Source: Mesostigma viride (taxonomy: Eukaryota; Streptophyta; Mesostigmatophyceae; Mesostigmatales; Mesostigmataceae). Taken from it: DNA of 62,000 bases. Position numbers and translations under genes: made by a program. Of the stretch, positions 1 through 12,400 are shown one piece after another. The notes beneath the pieces were generated by a model. The model did no database searches. It was not told where the DNA came from and worked only from the letters and a program-made list of their open reading frames with translations. Position 1 is the first letter of the stretch, and each line of letters starts with the position of its first letter. The stretch covers positions 1-62,000 of the forward strand of contig RPFO01000782.1 of NCBI GenBank assembly GCA_009746045.1, in the 5' to 3' direction.

Positions 1-2640
1 ATGTAATTAATGATGAGGATTCAGGCTCCCATGGTGTCATCATGGCTCTACGTACATGGATGTCAAGGAATATTAATGATGAGGATTCAGGCTCCCATGG
101 TGTCATCATGGCCCGTCTACGTACATGGATGGCATTTATGTAATTAATGATGAGGATTCAGGCTCCCATGGTGTCATCATGGCTTGTCTACGTACATGGT
201 TGGCATTTATGTAATTAATGAGGAGGATTCAGGCTCCCATGGTGTCATCATGGCCCGTCTACTTACATGGATGGCATTTATGTAATTAATGATGAGGATT
301 CAGGCTCCCATGGGGTCATCATGGCTTGTCTACGTACATGGTTGGCATTTATGTAATTAATGAGGAGGATTCAGGCTCCCATGGTGTCTCATGGCTCTAC
401 GTACATGGATGTCAAGGAATAGTAAATGATGAGGATTCAGGCTCCCATGGTGTCATCATGGCCCGTCTACGTACATGGATGGCATTTATGTAATTAATGA
501 TGAGGATTCAGGCTCCCATGGGTCATCATGGCTTGTCTACGTACATGGTTGGCATTTATGTAATTAATGAGGAGGATTCAGGCTCCCATGGTGTCTCATG
601 GCTGGCTACCTACATGGTGCAATGGATGAATCATAAAAAAATGATGAGGATTCAGGCTCCCATGGTGTCATCATGGCCGTCTACGTACATGGATGCATGA
701 ATAGTAAATGATGAGGATTCAGGCTCCCATGGTGTCATCATGGCTTGTCTACGTACATGGATGGCATGTATGTAATTAATGATGAGGATTCAGGCTCCAT
801 TGGTGTCATCATGGCTGGCCTACGTATGTACATGGATGTCAAAGAAAAAAAAAATGATGAGGATTCAGGCTCCCATGGTGTCATCATTGCCCGTGTATGT
901 ACATGGTTGGCATTTATGTAATTAATGATGAGGATTCAGGCTCCATTGGTGTCATCATTGCCCGTGTATGTACATGGTTGGCATTTATGTATGTAATTAA
1001 TGATGAGGATTCAGGCTCCATTGGTGTCATCATGGCTGGCCTACGTATGTACATGGATGTCAAAGAAAAAAAATGATGAGGATTCAGGCTCCCATGGTGT
1101 CATCATGGCCCGTCTACGTACATGGATGTCAAGGAATAGTAAATGATGAGGATTCAGGCTCCCATGGTGTCAGATGTCATGGCCTGTCTACGTACATGGA
1201 TGGCATGTATGTAAATTAATGATGAGGATTCAGGCTCCATTGGTGTCATCATGGCTGGCCTACGTATGTACATGGATGTCAAAGAAAAAAAAATGATGAG
1301 GATTCAGGCTCCCATGGTGTCATCATGGCCCGTCTACGTACATGGATGTCAAGGAATAGTAAATGATGAGGATTCAGGCTCCCATGGTGTCATCATGGCC
1401 TGTCTACGTACATGGATGGCATGTATGTATTTAATGATGAGGATTCAGGCTCCCATGGTGTCATCATGGCTGGCCTACGTACATGGATGTCTCAGAAAAA
1501 AAATGATGAGGATTCAGGCTCCCATGGTGTCATCATGGCTGGCCTACGTACATGGATGTCAAAGAAAAAAAAATGATGAGGATTCAGGCTCCCGTGGTGT
1601 CATTATGGCCCGTCTACGTGTTGTTGGCATGTATGAAATTAATGATGAGGATTCAGGCTCCCATAGTGTCATCATGGCTGGCCTACGTACATGGTTGGCA
1701 TTTATGTAATTAATGATGAGGATTCAGGCTCCCATGGTGTCATCATTGCCCGTGTATGTACATGGTTGGCATTTATGTAATTAATGATGAGGATTCAGGC
1801 TCCATTGGTGTCATCATGGCCCGTCTACGTACATGGACCGTGGCATTTATGTATTTAATGATGAGGATTCAGGCTCCCATGGGGTCATTGATGATCATGG
1901 CATTTATGTATGTAATTAATGATGAGGATTCAGGCTCCATTGGTGTCATCATGGCTGGCCTACGTATGTACATGGATGTCAAAGAAAAAAAAATGATGAG
2001 GATTCAGGCTCCCATGGTGTCATCATGGCCCGTCTACGTACATGGATGTCAAGGAATAGTAAATGATGAGGATTCAGGCTCCCATGGTGTCAGATGTCAT
2101 GGCCTGTCTACGTACATGGATGGCATGTATGTATTTAATGATGAGGATTCAGGCTCCCATGGTGTCATCATGGCTGGCCTACGTACATGGATGTCTCAGA
2201 AAAAAAATGATGAGGATTCAGGCTCCCATGGTGTCATCATGGCTGGCCTACGTACATGGATGTCAAAGAAAAAAAAATGATCAGGATTCAGGCTCCCGTG
2301 GTGTCATTATGGCCCGTCTACGTGTTGTTGGCATGTATGAAATTAATGATGAGGATTCAGGCTCCCACAGTGTCATCATGGCTGGCCTACGTACATGGTT
2401 GGCATTTATGTAATTAATGATGAGGATTCAGGCTCCCATGGTGTCATCATTGCCCGTGTATGTACATGGTTGGCATTTATGTAATTAATGATGAGGATTC
2501 AGGCTCCATTGGTGTCATCATGGCCCGTCTACGTACATGGGTGGCATTTATGTATTTAATGATGAGGATTCAGGCTCCCATGGGGTCATCATGGCTTGTC
2601 TACGTACATGGAGTCATATTGATTCATGGAACAATGAGAT
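1..2640. repeat. Minisatellite, about 61-73 bp unit
   Basis: About 37 imperfect tandem copies of a unit built around GATGAGGATTCAGGCTCCC followed by a CATGG-rich part, a CTACGTACATGG block and a variable A-rich or ATTTATGTAATTAA spacer. Spacer variants alternate, so period varies. A distinctive variant carrying CGTGTTGTTGGCATG near 1617 recurs near 2321, about 704 bp away with the same neighbours, showing a higher-order duplication. Short open frames here merely follow the repeat; no gene is supported. The array runs off the left edge. Confidence 0.95.
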
Positions 2641-2880
2641 ACCATTCTTAATTGAAAATTGTTCTTGATACTTTCACATGCATGCCCGGAATCGTGAATT
2701 TGTGCGGGTTTCCATGATGACAATCCTCATTGAATTCTTGAGCACACAATATTGAGCAATTTAGGGGCACTTCGGCAATGTTGACCATTTTCATTCATGA
2801 TAAAATTAACATTTAATGCAATAAATACATATTCCACTCATTTTAATAAACCATGCAAAAACTTTACAAGCACGCTCAAG

Positions 2881-3372
2881 CTAGGGGTGGGCTGGCATGC
2901 ACGCGTGGGTGTGGGGGTGGGCTGGCATGCATGCGTGGGTGTGGGGGGGGGCTAGCCTGCATGCGTGGGTGTGTGGGGGGCTGGCATGCATGCGTGGGTG
3001 TGTGTGGGGGGCTAGCATGCATGCGTAAGTGTGGGGGGGGCTGGCATGCATGCGTGGGTGTGTATGGGGGCTGGCATGCATGCGTGGGTGTGTGTGGGGG
3101 GCTAGCATGCATGCGTGGGTGTGTGGGGGGCTGTCATGCATGCGTGGGTGTGGGGGGGGCTGGCATGAATGCGTGGGTGTGGGGGGGGCTAGCATGCATG
3201 CGTGGGTGTGGGGGTGGGCTAGCATGCATGCGTGGGTGTGAGTGTGGGCTAGCATGCATGCGTGGGTGTGGGGGGGGGCTAGCATGCATGCGTGGGTGTG
3301 TGGGGGGCTAGCATGCATGCGTGGGTGTGGGGGTGGGCTAGCATGCATGCGTGGGTGTGGGGGGGGCTAGCA
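2881..3372. repeat. Minisatellite, about 30-bp G-rich unit
   Basis: About 16 copies of a unit reading roughly GGCTAGCATGCATGCGTGGG then TGTGGGGG. GCATGC is itself palindromic, so each unit holds a small dyad. Open frames on both strands (CMRGCGGGLA-type peptides) are repeat translations. Confidence 0.93.
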
Positions 3373-5297
3373 CGCCCCACCCCTCCATCGGCACAGCCAG
3401 CCTTGTGAGTCTACCCTTAACAACAAGGCTGGTAGGACGACACGCCTGAGCAGCATATGTCATGCCTATCTCAGGCTAATAATGTGTGATTTTGTGCCAA
3501 CAACCAAGTTGTTCCACCCAACAACACATTATAAACCCTCTTCCAAAATGCCCAACAAGCCGGACACGTGGAGGACCACACACGCAGTATATAAAGAGAA
3601 AATAAGCTGACTTTTTATCCAGCCAACCTGTGGCTAGCTGCTCTGGTTAGCATGACAAATGCTAACATTTACTCAGTGGGAAAGGTGAAGAGACCATTGG
3701 AACAGCCTACCTGACGCATGTGCCACCAAAGCATTGTGTCCCGCAAAATGCACACTGCCTCCTTTCTAACAAGCACGAGCCGCTCTCTTTAGGAGACAGG
3801 TGCCAGCTCGTCAGTGTCTGGGGAAAATGATGCCGCTGCTTAGGAAGACCGCGTGAATTTCCTCGAACACAACTGTCTATAAAGCAAAAGAAATTTCAGA
3901 GAAGCATGGAAATAAAAGCATTACACCTTCCCGACAGGTTGCGGGCCACGCGCTGCAGAAAGCCAGCCACGTCACAGACGATTAACTAGCTAAAAGACAC
4001 CCAGGAATCCAGCGATGCAGCGCCAGGACCCGCAACTTTCTGGCTGCATCTGGCCGGAAAGAAGGCAAAAAGCTTACGCTCAACGAGGTAAGAAAGCAGG
4101 AAAACGCAAGCTTAAGACGTTTAACACAAGAACGTACCATAACGGGCATTTATTCGTGCCCAGGCGCACAAGAAAGTCCACCCTTTCATGGAGTGGTTGG
4201 GCAGTACGCATCGCGCAGGGCTAATGTTATCTTACCGCAAAATGACGGGAAAGGTAAAGATAGCAGCGGGAATTTTTACGGCTTTAGAAACATCATTAAA
4301 CTAGCTTTCCTTACGACCATCAAAACTGGCAACAATCGACAATCAACCCGGCAGGCATCCAATATACTTTATTCATCCCGACAGAAATTCAGGCCGGACC
4401 CCCCTGCCGATGGCAAAGAAAAAAAGCCCGCGACATTATAGATCGCAACCATCCCGCCATAAATTAGAATCAGTAACTAATTTTCTCCAACAATCGAGCA
4501 TTTCTGCTTTCCGCGTGCCAGATTTGTCACGTTTCGTCTAAAGGCAGTCGCCATGGCCCCTACCGCAAGGGGTGCGCGCACCATGCCGACATAGCTTTTG
4601 GGCCTCAATTTGCACCGAAATTTGGTCCGTACCGTCCAGCTCAGTCGGATTATGTATGTGGATCGGCCGTGTTGGTTGCATACGCAGGTATATTAATTCT
4701 TGCATTCGCCCCGGACCTTCCCCAGGACAGGTCAGGATATAACAATAATTCTTGCATTCGCCCCCGCCCTTTCCTATGGCCTGGTCAGGTTTGGGCGCGA
4801 CGCCACTAGCGCGGCGCCCGCGACAGAGTGGCCAGGCTCGAGCACGTTTTCTGGATCCCAAGCACCGGATTGGACACTGTCCGAGGACTGGACAGGAATT
4901 GGCTGACCAATCGGATGCTTGCTCGTCGTCTCCAAAAACATATATAAAGAGCCAAATCGCGCGAACTACGCAATGATCCTTTAAGCAGCGTTACTCTGCC
5001 GAAATGTCAACCTAGGCCGGTCAAGTGACGCCGAGGTGTTCACCGATAGTTCAGGTCAGCCACAGCGCGCCTTCGAATGTAGGCACGGTCGCATTTTTTT
5101 TTAGGAAATGTAGAATTGTTGTCGACCAGCTACCAACGCCCGACCGGACCCATACAACGGAAACATCAAGGCGATGTGATGTAGGTGTGTCTGATATGTC
5201 ATTAATACACAGAGCATCGTGAATATAATATATAATATAAATTATATAATATACTATAATTAATATATAATTTTAATTTTATGTTAATTTTAATGTT
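3373..5297. other. No recognisable gene; AT-rich right margin
   Basis: Only short open frames, none resembling a known family. An approximate direct repeat beginning ATTCTTGCATTCGCCCC occurs near 4694 and 4749. The last 80 bases are almost pure A/T, and the LTR element inserted into this block (matching AT-rich DNA resumes at 8207). Confidence 0.6.
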
Positions 5298-5302
5298 ATT
5301 TC

Positions 5303-5866
5303 TGTCAGGATATGCCCCAATATGCCTGACAGTTTTTTTTTTATTGAGTGTGCTAGTTTCGGGTATACCGGAACTTATATGACTACTTTCTTCTACATTC
5401 TACTAAATATATTAGTTAGCTAAATATATTAGCTAGCTGACATCCGTACCCTAGTGGTACTGTACCCAGTGGTACTGTAACCAGTGGTACTGTAACCAGT
5501 GGTACTGTAGCCAGTGGTACTGTAGCCGTCTGACAAAATTTGCCTGGCTCCGCGCTACGCGCCGACCCTATGTTCACTAAGTGCTGCCCTGGAGGCGCAA
5601 TGTCCTTGTACTTGCATACTAGTGATCTGACGCATCATTTTAGTGTTGGTGTAAGCCACCCACTTGTGTGTGGCGGCTGGATGCACTTTAACTTATACCG
5701 TAGATTATTTCCAGATCGACGGATACTGCGACAGTGTGTTTTTCCACTTAATGTTGCCCCTGCAATTGTCATGGCTACCCGTTTGTACGCCGACTCAAAG
5801 TCAATATATAAAATCAGTAAAGCATTATTCGATCTTTAAGCCTGCCACCTGTCTTACATTTTGACA
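5303..5866 (+). repeat. 5' LTR
   Basis: 564 bp, TG...CA ends. It contains about five tandem 15-bp units (AGTGGTACTGTAACC and variants, about 5450-5527) in the presumed U3, and a TATA-like TATATAAAA near 5806, about 60 bp before the LTR end, implying a short R/U5. Confidence 0.93.
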
Positions 5867-5884
5867 TGGTATCGAGCGGGGTGG
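5867..5884 (+). other. Primer-binding site
   Basis: TGGTATCGAGCGGGGTGG follows the 5' LTR with no spacer. The TGGTATC start is the usual form of a site complementary to a tRNA 3' end (initiator-Met type in copia elements); which tRNA is inferred. Confidence 0.75.
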
Positions 5885-6180
5885 CCTACTAAATTGCTGA
5901 AACTGGTCCGATTTATCGGGCAAATTGACTCCCTGAATCCGACGTCGGCACTTTATGCCAGTCGTGCATATCCTAGACGGGCTTCCCTGTATCGAAATTC
6001 AAGAACTCCAGTATTTAGACGATCGTCTCTACCTCGTATTTGCTGTTCTAAACCATCGTCGCATATTAGTCTTAATCTTTACCATTACGGATTGAGCGTC
6101 TCCGGCTTTCTCGGCTGTCTCCAGATTTTCACCTTGCCGAGACTCGGTTGTGACCAGATTTTAACCTTGCCGAGACAATC

Positions 6181-7538
6181 ATGTCCGCAGCCGCGACAGC
6201 AGCAGCTACGAAAGCGACAAAAGATCTCAACATTCTACAGGCCTGCAAAAATATTACACAGTTCGACGGCCTCGACCCAGTAAAGTGGGATAACACCAAG
6301 ATTCCTTTTCTGGCCGTAGTGACAGCATTCGGGATGCTGTCTGTCCTGCTTGGCACCGAGGTCAATGAGGAACGCGACCTGATTCTTTTGCGGCCCTTTG
6401 TCAGTGCCTCGTTGGACCGGCACTCAAAGTGGCAAACAGTGTTACTCAGAAAACTGGCAGCGTGGCATATCATCGCATCTGTGAAGAATATGAGCATCTC
6501 AAGCTGCAGATGAGCAACCGGCGAGCACTACGCCGCAAGCTAAATCGAATGAAGCTGGAACCCGGCGTTACAATGCGGCAATATATAACCGACGGGGAAT
6601 TAACTTATAACGACCTGATTGCCACCGGCGCCAAAATGGCACCCGAGGATCTGGCCGAGAATCTGCTCGCCGGCGTGACCGAGGAGTTGCTTCCGTCCCT
6701 TGCCCAATTGAACCTTGGGGACGGTATCACCCTACAGGAAACTAAGGCGGCACTTCTTAAGGCCTGGGACCTTGTGCACGGTAACAAAGATTCCGCGGAG
6801 GCCACCGGGGTGTATCATACCTCCCACTCTGGACGCGGTGGCCGTGGCACCGGCCGTGGCAGGGGGCGTGGCGGTCACAATGGCGGGACCCAGCGGCCCA
6901 GCTGCACCCACTGCGGTCGCACCTCTCATCAGGAGCCCACCTGCTGGTGGAAGTATCCTCACCTACGGAACACTCGCGGCAACACCGGCGGGCCCGCCGC
7001 CCACCACACCACCGACACCCCACCGGCGCCCTCCCACGAGGCCCACGACCTCCCCCCGGTTTCTGCTTCTAAACGCCTTATCCAGCTCCCCCGGGACAGG
7101 GCACAAGGGGTAGCAGCCAGCTGGGCCCAGCTAGCACCAGACGTGGGCCCTGGAGCTTTTCAACCTGCACTGCAGCAGGCGACAGCAGCCAGCCCCCCCA
7201 ACCCGTCCTCTGGCCCTCCTGCATTGCTAGCGGCTAGTCGCCCACCCTGCCAGACGTGCCAGGTGCAGGTCTTCATGCCAGCAGCCAGCAGTGACCAGTA
7301 CTGCAGTACCAGCATCAACCAGTCAACCTGTGTTCTTTTCTCCTGTGGCGCACTCCCAGGGACACCTGGGGGCCACCGGATGTCTTTCCAGGGTCCCAGC
7401 ATTTTACCAGCAACAGCAGCCACAACCAAGTTTTTTCTAGGGTCACCAGCATTCTCCAAGCGACAGCCACTGTGGCGCACTCCCAGGGACACCTGGGGGC
7501 TACAGTCATCAAGTCTCCTCTCAGCTCCAACCAGATAG
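6181..7538 (+). CDS. gag: Gag-like protein of the TR-GAG element, two overlapping frames
   Basis: The first frame runs 6181-6513 from an ATG (starts MSAAATAAATKATK) and resembles the N-terminal part of copia-type gag. The second frame, open from about 6429 to 7538, carries the following helical region (SVAYHRICEEYEHLKLQ, later MRQYITDGELTYNDLI), then a Gly/Arg-rich basic linker, then one zinc knuckle CTHCGRTSHQEPTC (CX2CX4HX4C, about 6900-6945), then a Pro/Ser/Thr-rich tail. The two halves read as one gag if the ribosome moves -1 between about 6420 and 6500, or if one base was lost. No intron signal explains it and no strong slippery heptamer is obvious. Packaging of its own RNA with a relative's enzymes is inferred. 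Confidence 0.75.
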
Positions 7539-7631
7539 CCGTGTAAGGGGGGTGCCATGGGAGTGTACCCGGCTATACCCTCACTAGCTATAGGTTTCTC
7601 TGAGCAAGGGGGGAACAGGCACATTGTATGC

Positions 7632-7638
7632 AAGGGGG
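7632..7638 (+). other. Polypurine tract
   Basis: AAGGGGG lies immediately 5' of the 3' LTR, where plus-strand priming is expected. It is short, and the assignment rests on position. Confidence 0.65.
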
Positions 7639-8206
7639 TGTCAGGATATGCCCCAATATGCCTGACAGTTTTTTTTTTATTGAGTGTGCTAGTTTCGGGT
7701 ATACCGGAACTTATATGACTACTTTCTTCTACATTCTACTAAATATATTAGTTAGCTAAATATATTAGCTAGCTGACATCCGTACCCTAGTGGTACTGTA
7801 CCCAGTGGTACTGTAACCAGTGGTACTGTAACCAGTGGTACTGTAGCCAGTGGTACTGTAGCCGTCTGACAAAATTTGCCTGGCTCCGCGCTACGCGCCG
7901 ACCCTATGTTCACTAAGTGCTGCCCTGGAGGCGCAATGTCCTTGTACTTGCATACTAGTGATCTGACGCATCATTTTAGTGTTGGTGTAAGCCACCCACT
8001 TGTGTGTGGCGGCTGGATGCACTTTAACTTATACCGTAGATTATTTCCAGATCGACGGATACTGCGACAGTGTGTTTTTCCACTTAATGTTGCCCCTGCA
8101 ATTGTCATGGCTACCCGTTTGTACGCCGACTCACTCAAAGTCAATATATAAAATCAGTAAAGCATTATTCGATCTTTAAGCCTGCCACCTGTCTTACATT
8201 TTGACA
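7639..8206 (+). repeat. 3' LTR
   Basis: 568 bp, near-identical to the 5' LTR. The clear difference is a 4-bp duplication (GACTCACTCAAAG against GACTCAAAG in the 5' copy). The same 15-bp U3 repeats and TATA-like box are present. It is followed directly by the second ATTTC. Confidence 0.93.
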
Positions 8207-8211
8207 ATTTC

Positions 8212-8590
8212 ATATAACATAATATAGCATAATATAATATAATATAATATTATATAAAGTAGTATATAAAAAATTAAAATGTAAAAGAAAAATATCTACC
8301 TTATTGGGGTTTAATGTTCCTTTCCAGTTCAGCATAAGTACACTCTTGAGTGTGTGCAATGTTTGGTTATACGCCATTGTCTTAAAATAGCAACCAATGT
8401 AAACCTCCGTCCTAACCACATTTGGATACAATAAAGACATTGATGCCTGACACATAGCATTCATTGCTTGAAATACCATGCATATTTTGTGTCAATGTTC
8501 TGCAGACCACAGCTTCAAGTGGGCATACTTCGCTTTCCTCAATATAATGGCGACATGGCATTTGGTGAAAGTGGTGAGTGCCATGAAGTT
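8212..8590. other. AT-rich flank, no gene seen
   Basis: Right-hand continuation of the A/T block into which the LTR element inserted, then unremarkable sequence. Open frames are short and have no recognisable motif. Confidence 0.5.
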
Positions 8591-9148
8591 GCGCCGGCCG
8601 TCGTTATCCATGACGAACTGAATGGGTTTCGTGCAAATCAAGTTTTTTGTTTTGGTGTTCCAGTTGCGCCGGCCGGCGTTTCCAATGGTATCTTGCGCGC
8701 ACTTGCAAAAGCTTGCACGCTTATCAACATTTTGTGTTGGTAAACATTTTATCACCTCTGGGATTTCCGCCTTCACTACCTGAGTTGCTTCTTTGTGGTT
8801 TTCAAATGCAACCGAGTTACGCCGGCCGTCGTTACTCATGACAAATTGTAGGGGTTTTGTGCAAATCACTTTTGTATGGTTTATGTACATGCATCCAGTT
8901 GCGCCGGCCGGCGTTTCCAATGGTATCTTGCAGTTGCGCAATCAGGCCCCATTACCAAAAGTGTGTTTGTACATCTTTTTTACACCTGAAGGATTTCTGC
9001 CTGCATATCCTGAGTTGCTTCTTAATGGTTTTTAATTGCGCCCGAGTTACGCCGGCCGTCGTTATTAATGACAAACTGTATGTGTTTCATAAAATCACTT
9101 TTGTATGGTTTACATGTATCCAGTTGCGCCGGCCGGCGTTATTAATGA
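8591..9148. repeat. About 229-bp tandem units with a GCCGGC-centred motif
   Basis: Two variants of a near-palindromic motif alternate. TTRCGCCGGCCGTCGTT occurs at about 8589, 8817 and 9047. CAGTTGCGCCGGCCGGCGTT occurs at about 8661, 8896 and 9121. Intervening text is also repeated (TGAGTTGCTTCTT, GTGCAAATCA, CAATGGTATCTTGC), giving about 2.4 units. The first variant recurs inside the second intron of the downstream transposase-like gene (about 11772). The array may be a subterminal region of that transposon. Confidence 0.75.
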
Positions 9149-9429
9149 CGCTTGTCGTTCTTGTTTGATGCCCATCGTTTTCGTCGTGTCTTTAATGGTG
9201 ATTATTTATCATTACTCATCCTCAGGGCTTTCGGTGCCGCGGGATTAAGAGGCGAAAAAAATCAGCTGCCGTCTGACCAAAGTCTGATGGCGCGATCGGG
9301 GCGGGGGGCCGTTTCCGACGGTTCGCGTCCCTTGTCCAATGACGACCGGGAGCCTGCACTTCGCGGTCCTGGAGCGACAAGTACATCGAGAACAAGGGGT
9401 ACAAAATTGCCAATGACATCTTTCCTATC

Positions 9430-12400
9430 ATGGCGGAACGCGTGAAAGCAAACAACCACAGGACGCCAGAGATGAGCGCGGAGGTTCTGTCTTGCGCAGC
9501 TTCAAGACTAAATGCCATGGTGGCGGAGAGCAACGGCATTAAGAAGAGGAAGAACTGTGACGACGGGCTTCCTGAAAGTTGGGCGGAATCTCTTCGGGAT
9601 ACATCAAGAAGGCTTTTGGCGACTTGGGAACATCTGAGAAGGATCGTGGGCTTAGGTGGGCCTTGTGTGGACTTGTTACGAAGGCAATGGAGGGCGTCCC
9701 GGACAGGATTGTGGAGCGCGCGTTCGGGATTGACAGGCGCTTTGTCGCAACTGTTCGGGGTCACAGGGATGGAATGGAAGAAGGGGAGGACGACCTTTTG
9801 ATGAGTGCGCCAGAGAGGAGGAGGAGGAAAGACGAGCTTCCGACGGAAGTCATTGCCCTGATACAAGCGTGCTGGAGGGATGATAACTTGACGCGGGCGT
9901 CTCCGAACATGAAGGATGTTCATTGTGAATGGACCAGAAAGGATTACAAACATACACTAGCGTTTTCGGAGGGTGCGCGCTACTATACTGTCTCCAAGTC
10001 GAAGATTTACGAAGTGTTCATTTCCCGCCATCCGGAGTTGAAGCCACCGCGGCGGATGGACAGTAGGGAGGGGGGGGGGGAGGGAGAGGAGGGTGTGAGG
10101 GGGGGAAATCAGGTGATTTTGGAGACGGAGGCAGGGATGTCAATGCTACGCACGAATCAGAAGAGCACAGTTCATGTGGGATACACTACTTTTTGCAAGC
10201 ATATGCCCGCATGCGTCAAGGGGCGGTGGAAAATGCGGAACTTGTGCGCATGCCAGCACCACACTACCATGCAGTCCATGGTTGGGGGGTTGGCCAAATT
10301 TCGTGCAACTTTTCATGCCAGATGCGAGTGCGGACCTGAATGCCACGCGTGCGATCATGGTAGCCAGCTCGACGTGGGGTCGTCCGTGCCCACATGTTCC
10401 ATTTTCAAAGCCACTCACACGACAGAGTGGGTGAACAAGTTTACTTGTGAGGTGGAGGGGATGAGGGAGGGGGGAGGTTCGAGGTCGTCTGTGGGGTCGT
10501 CGCGGCCGCAGGTTCAGCCTTTTCAGGGCGAACTTGAGGATCTGCCCATGCATGGGAGGGTGCTGGACGACGAGGAAGGGGTGCCCGATCATGACCTGGG
10601 CGAGGAGTTGGGGGTTTGCTCGATCCGGCGTAAGGCTTGTGTGTTGGGCACTTGCCTGGCTCCCAAGTGTGGAATTCGGAACTTCATGTTATGCGAACGG
10701 GAGGAGGCTTCCAACCACCTGATTTCATGGACCAGATACGAGATGCAGGATGTGCCGCCGGGTGCGGTTCTTGGGCCAGAGGTAATTTTTAGTGGAGTGG
10801 TTGCGCCCCAAGGCGTTTCTTTTGCAATGTTTCCTGAAGTTCTTGGGCCAGAGGTAATTTTTAGTGGAGTGGTTGCGCCCCAAGGCGTTTCTTTTTCAAT
10901 TTTTCCTGAGGTCCTGTCTTTTTTCTTTCTACAGGTCATTGGTGGGTCGAAGTTGATGTCTTTTCTGTATGTGCACACTGCGCATATGCAGGACGACTGT
11001 GACGAGATCGCAAAGGCTGGTGGGCAGCGATTGACGCAAGTCGACGTCAAGTCCACACCAACGGAGCTAAAGGAGGCAATTGTGGACAAGTGGCCGGACT
11101 TCATCCAGCATTGCTTCAACGCGTGGTGGCAAGCGGACGCCTCCAAGGAATGTCTCTCAAGGATGCGGGTGGGGGACCTTGTATGCCACACAGATTACGC
11201 CGAGAACTACCAGTCTTACACCTATCACAATCTCCAAGCACAGTATTGGCATCCAGTCACATTCGTCCTTATGCCCTGGATCGTGCGCTACTTGGATCCA
11301 GCGTCGGGAAAGGTCGTGAGAAGGGAGTTTCACTTCATCGGACAGGGCGGAATGAAAAGGGACGGGCGGGCCCTCCGTTTTGCTATCCTCAAAATCCTGG
11401 CGACACTACGGTCAGAAGGGGTAGAGGTGAAGCGCTTCATTGGGTGGTCGGACAATTGCTCCATGCAGTTCAAGTCAAGGAATGTGATCGCGGAAGTGGC
11501 CCGGCTGCTGACGGAGGATCCGCACCTGGAGTCATTTGAGTGGAATTACTTTGGGGAGCAGCACGGAAAGGGGGAGGTGGATGGAGCTGGTGGGACTGTG
11601 AAGTGCATGTTGAGGAGGTGGCACATCAGGGAAGAGAACCAGGACAAACAGACGGCCGCCCAGTTGGTGGAGAATCTGGCGTCGGGGGCGGTGGGCGGGA
11701 CCACAACGACCAGGCGTAACTTCTTCGAGTTCCCCGAGGTAATTAAGTGTACAGTCCTCGTTCAGGGAATAGTTACGCCGGCCGTCGTTTCTAGGGCGTT
11801 CTTGGAGTCCTGGCGATCAGGAGTGCTTAATAAAACACAACTAGCTCGATGGTCTCGTAACTTCAACTTTCCCTTGTGCAAATCTTGTCTTCGACGCGCA
11901 GGTGCTTCCTTACAGCCCAGGGCGCGGCGAAATCAAAGGAGTGAAGAAGGCGCACTGGTGGCGCATGGACAAGTCGAATGTGACGCGCTTAATGCTGCGC
12001 CAGTATTCCTGCTATTGTGGCGGTGCGTGCGCCGAGGAAAGGTGGTGGGATTGTCGAAAGGAGTGGACCGACATGGACGGCTGGAATGTGGGAGGTGCTC
12101 GGATGAAGCTCCACAAACTGGGGGAGCCAGTGCAAAGGAACCCAAACGGACAAGGGGGGCACGCAGGGACGCGACTGAACAGACTACAGGCAGAGAGGAC
12201 GATGATGGGAAGGAGACTGAAGCTGCGAGACATTTTTGCCGTCGAGTCCTACTCTGGTGATGAGTCCCACGATCCAGATCATCCATATTGGCTAGCGGAA
12301 GTCTTGCAGGAGCCTTATCAGGTGGCCGCTACTTTCGTGAGGCGAGTGGCCGACAGAAACGGCAAGGTCGATAGGGAGTTGTTCCGTAAGGGACAATGGG

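Larger units (their letters stand above)
5303..8206 (+). mobile_element. Gag-only LTR retrotransposon (TR-GAG type)
   Basis: A complete 2904-bp element. Two direct LTRs (5303-5866 and 7639-8206) begin TGTCAGG and end TTTTGACA, and the insertion is flanked by a perfect 5-bp target duplication ATTTC (5298-5302 and 8207-8211). A primer-binding site starts right after the 5' LTR and a G-rich purine tract sits right before the 3' LTR. The interior (5867-7638) holds only a gag-like region with a zinc knuckle. No protease, integrase, reverse transcriptase or RNase H is present and there is no room for them. The LTRs differ mainly by one 4-bp indel, so insertion is recent. Non-autonomous gag-only elements of this plan are known in plants; mobilisation in trans by a copia-like relative is inferred. 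Confidence 0.93.

Noticed and set aside
1-2640. CRISPR-like array
   Set aside because: Units are contiguous and similar throughout, with no unique spacers, in a eukaryotic context.
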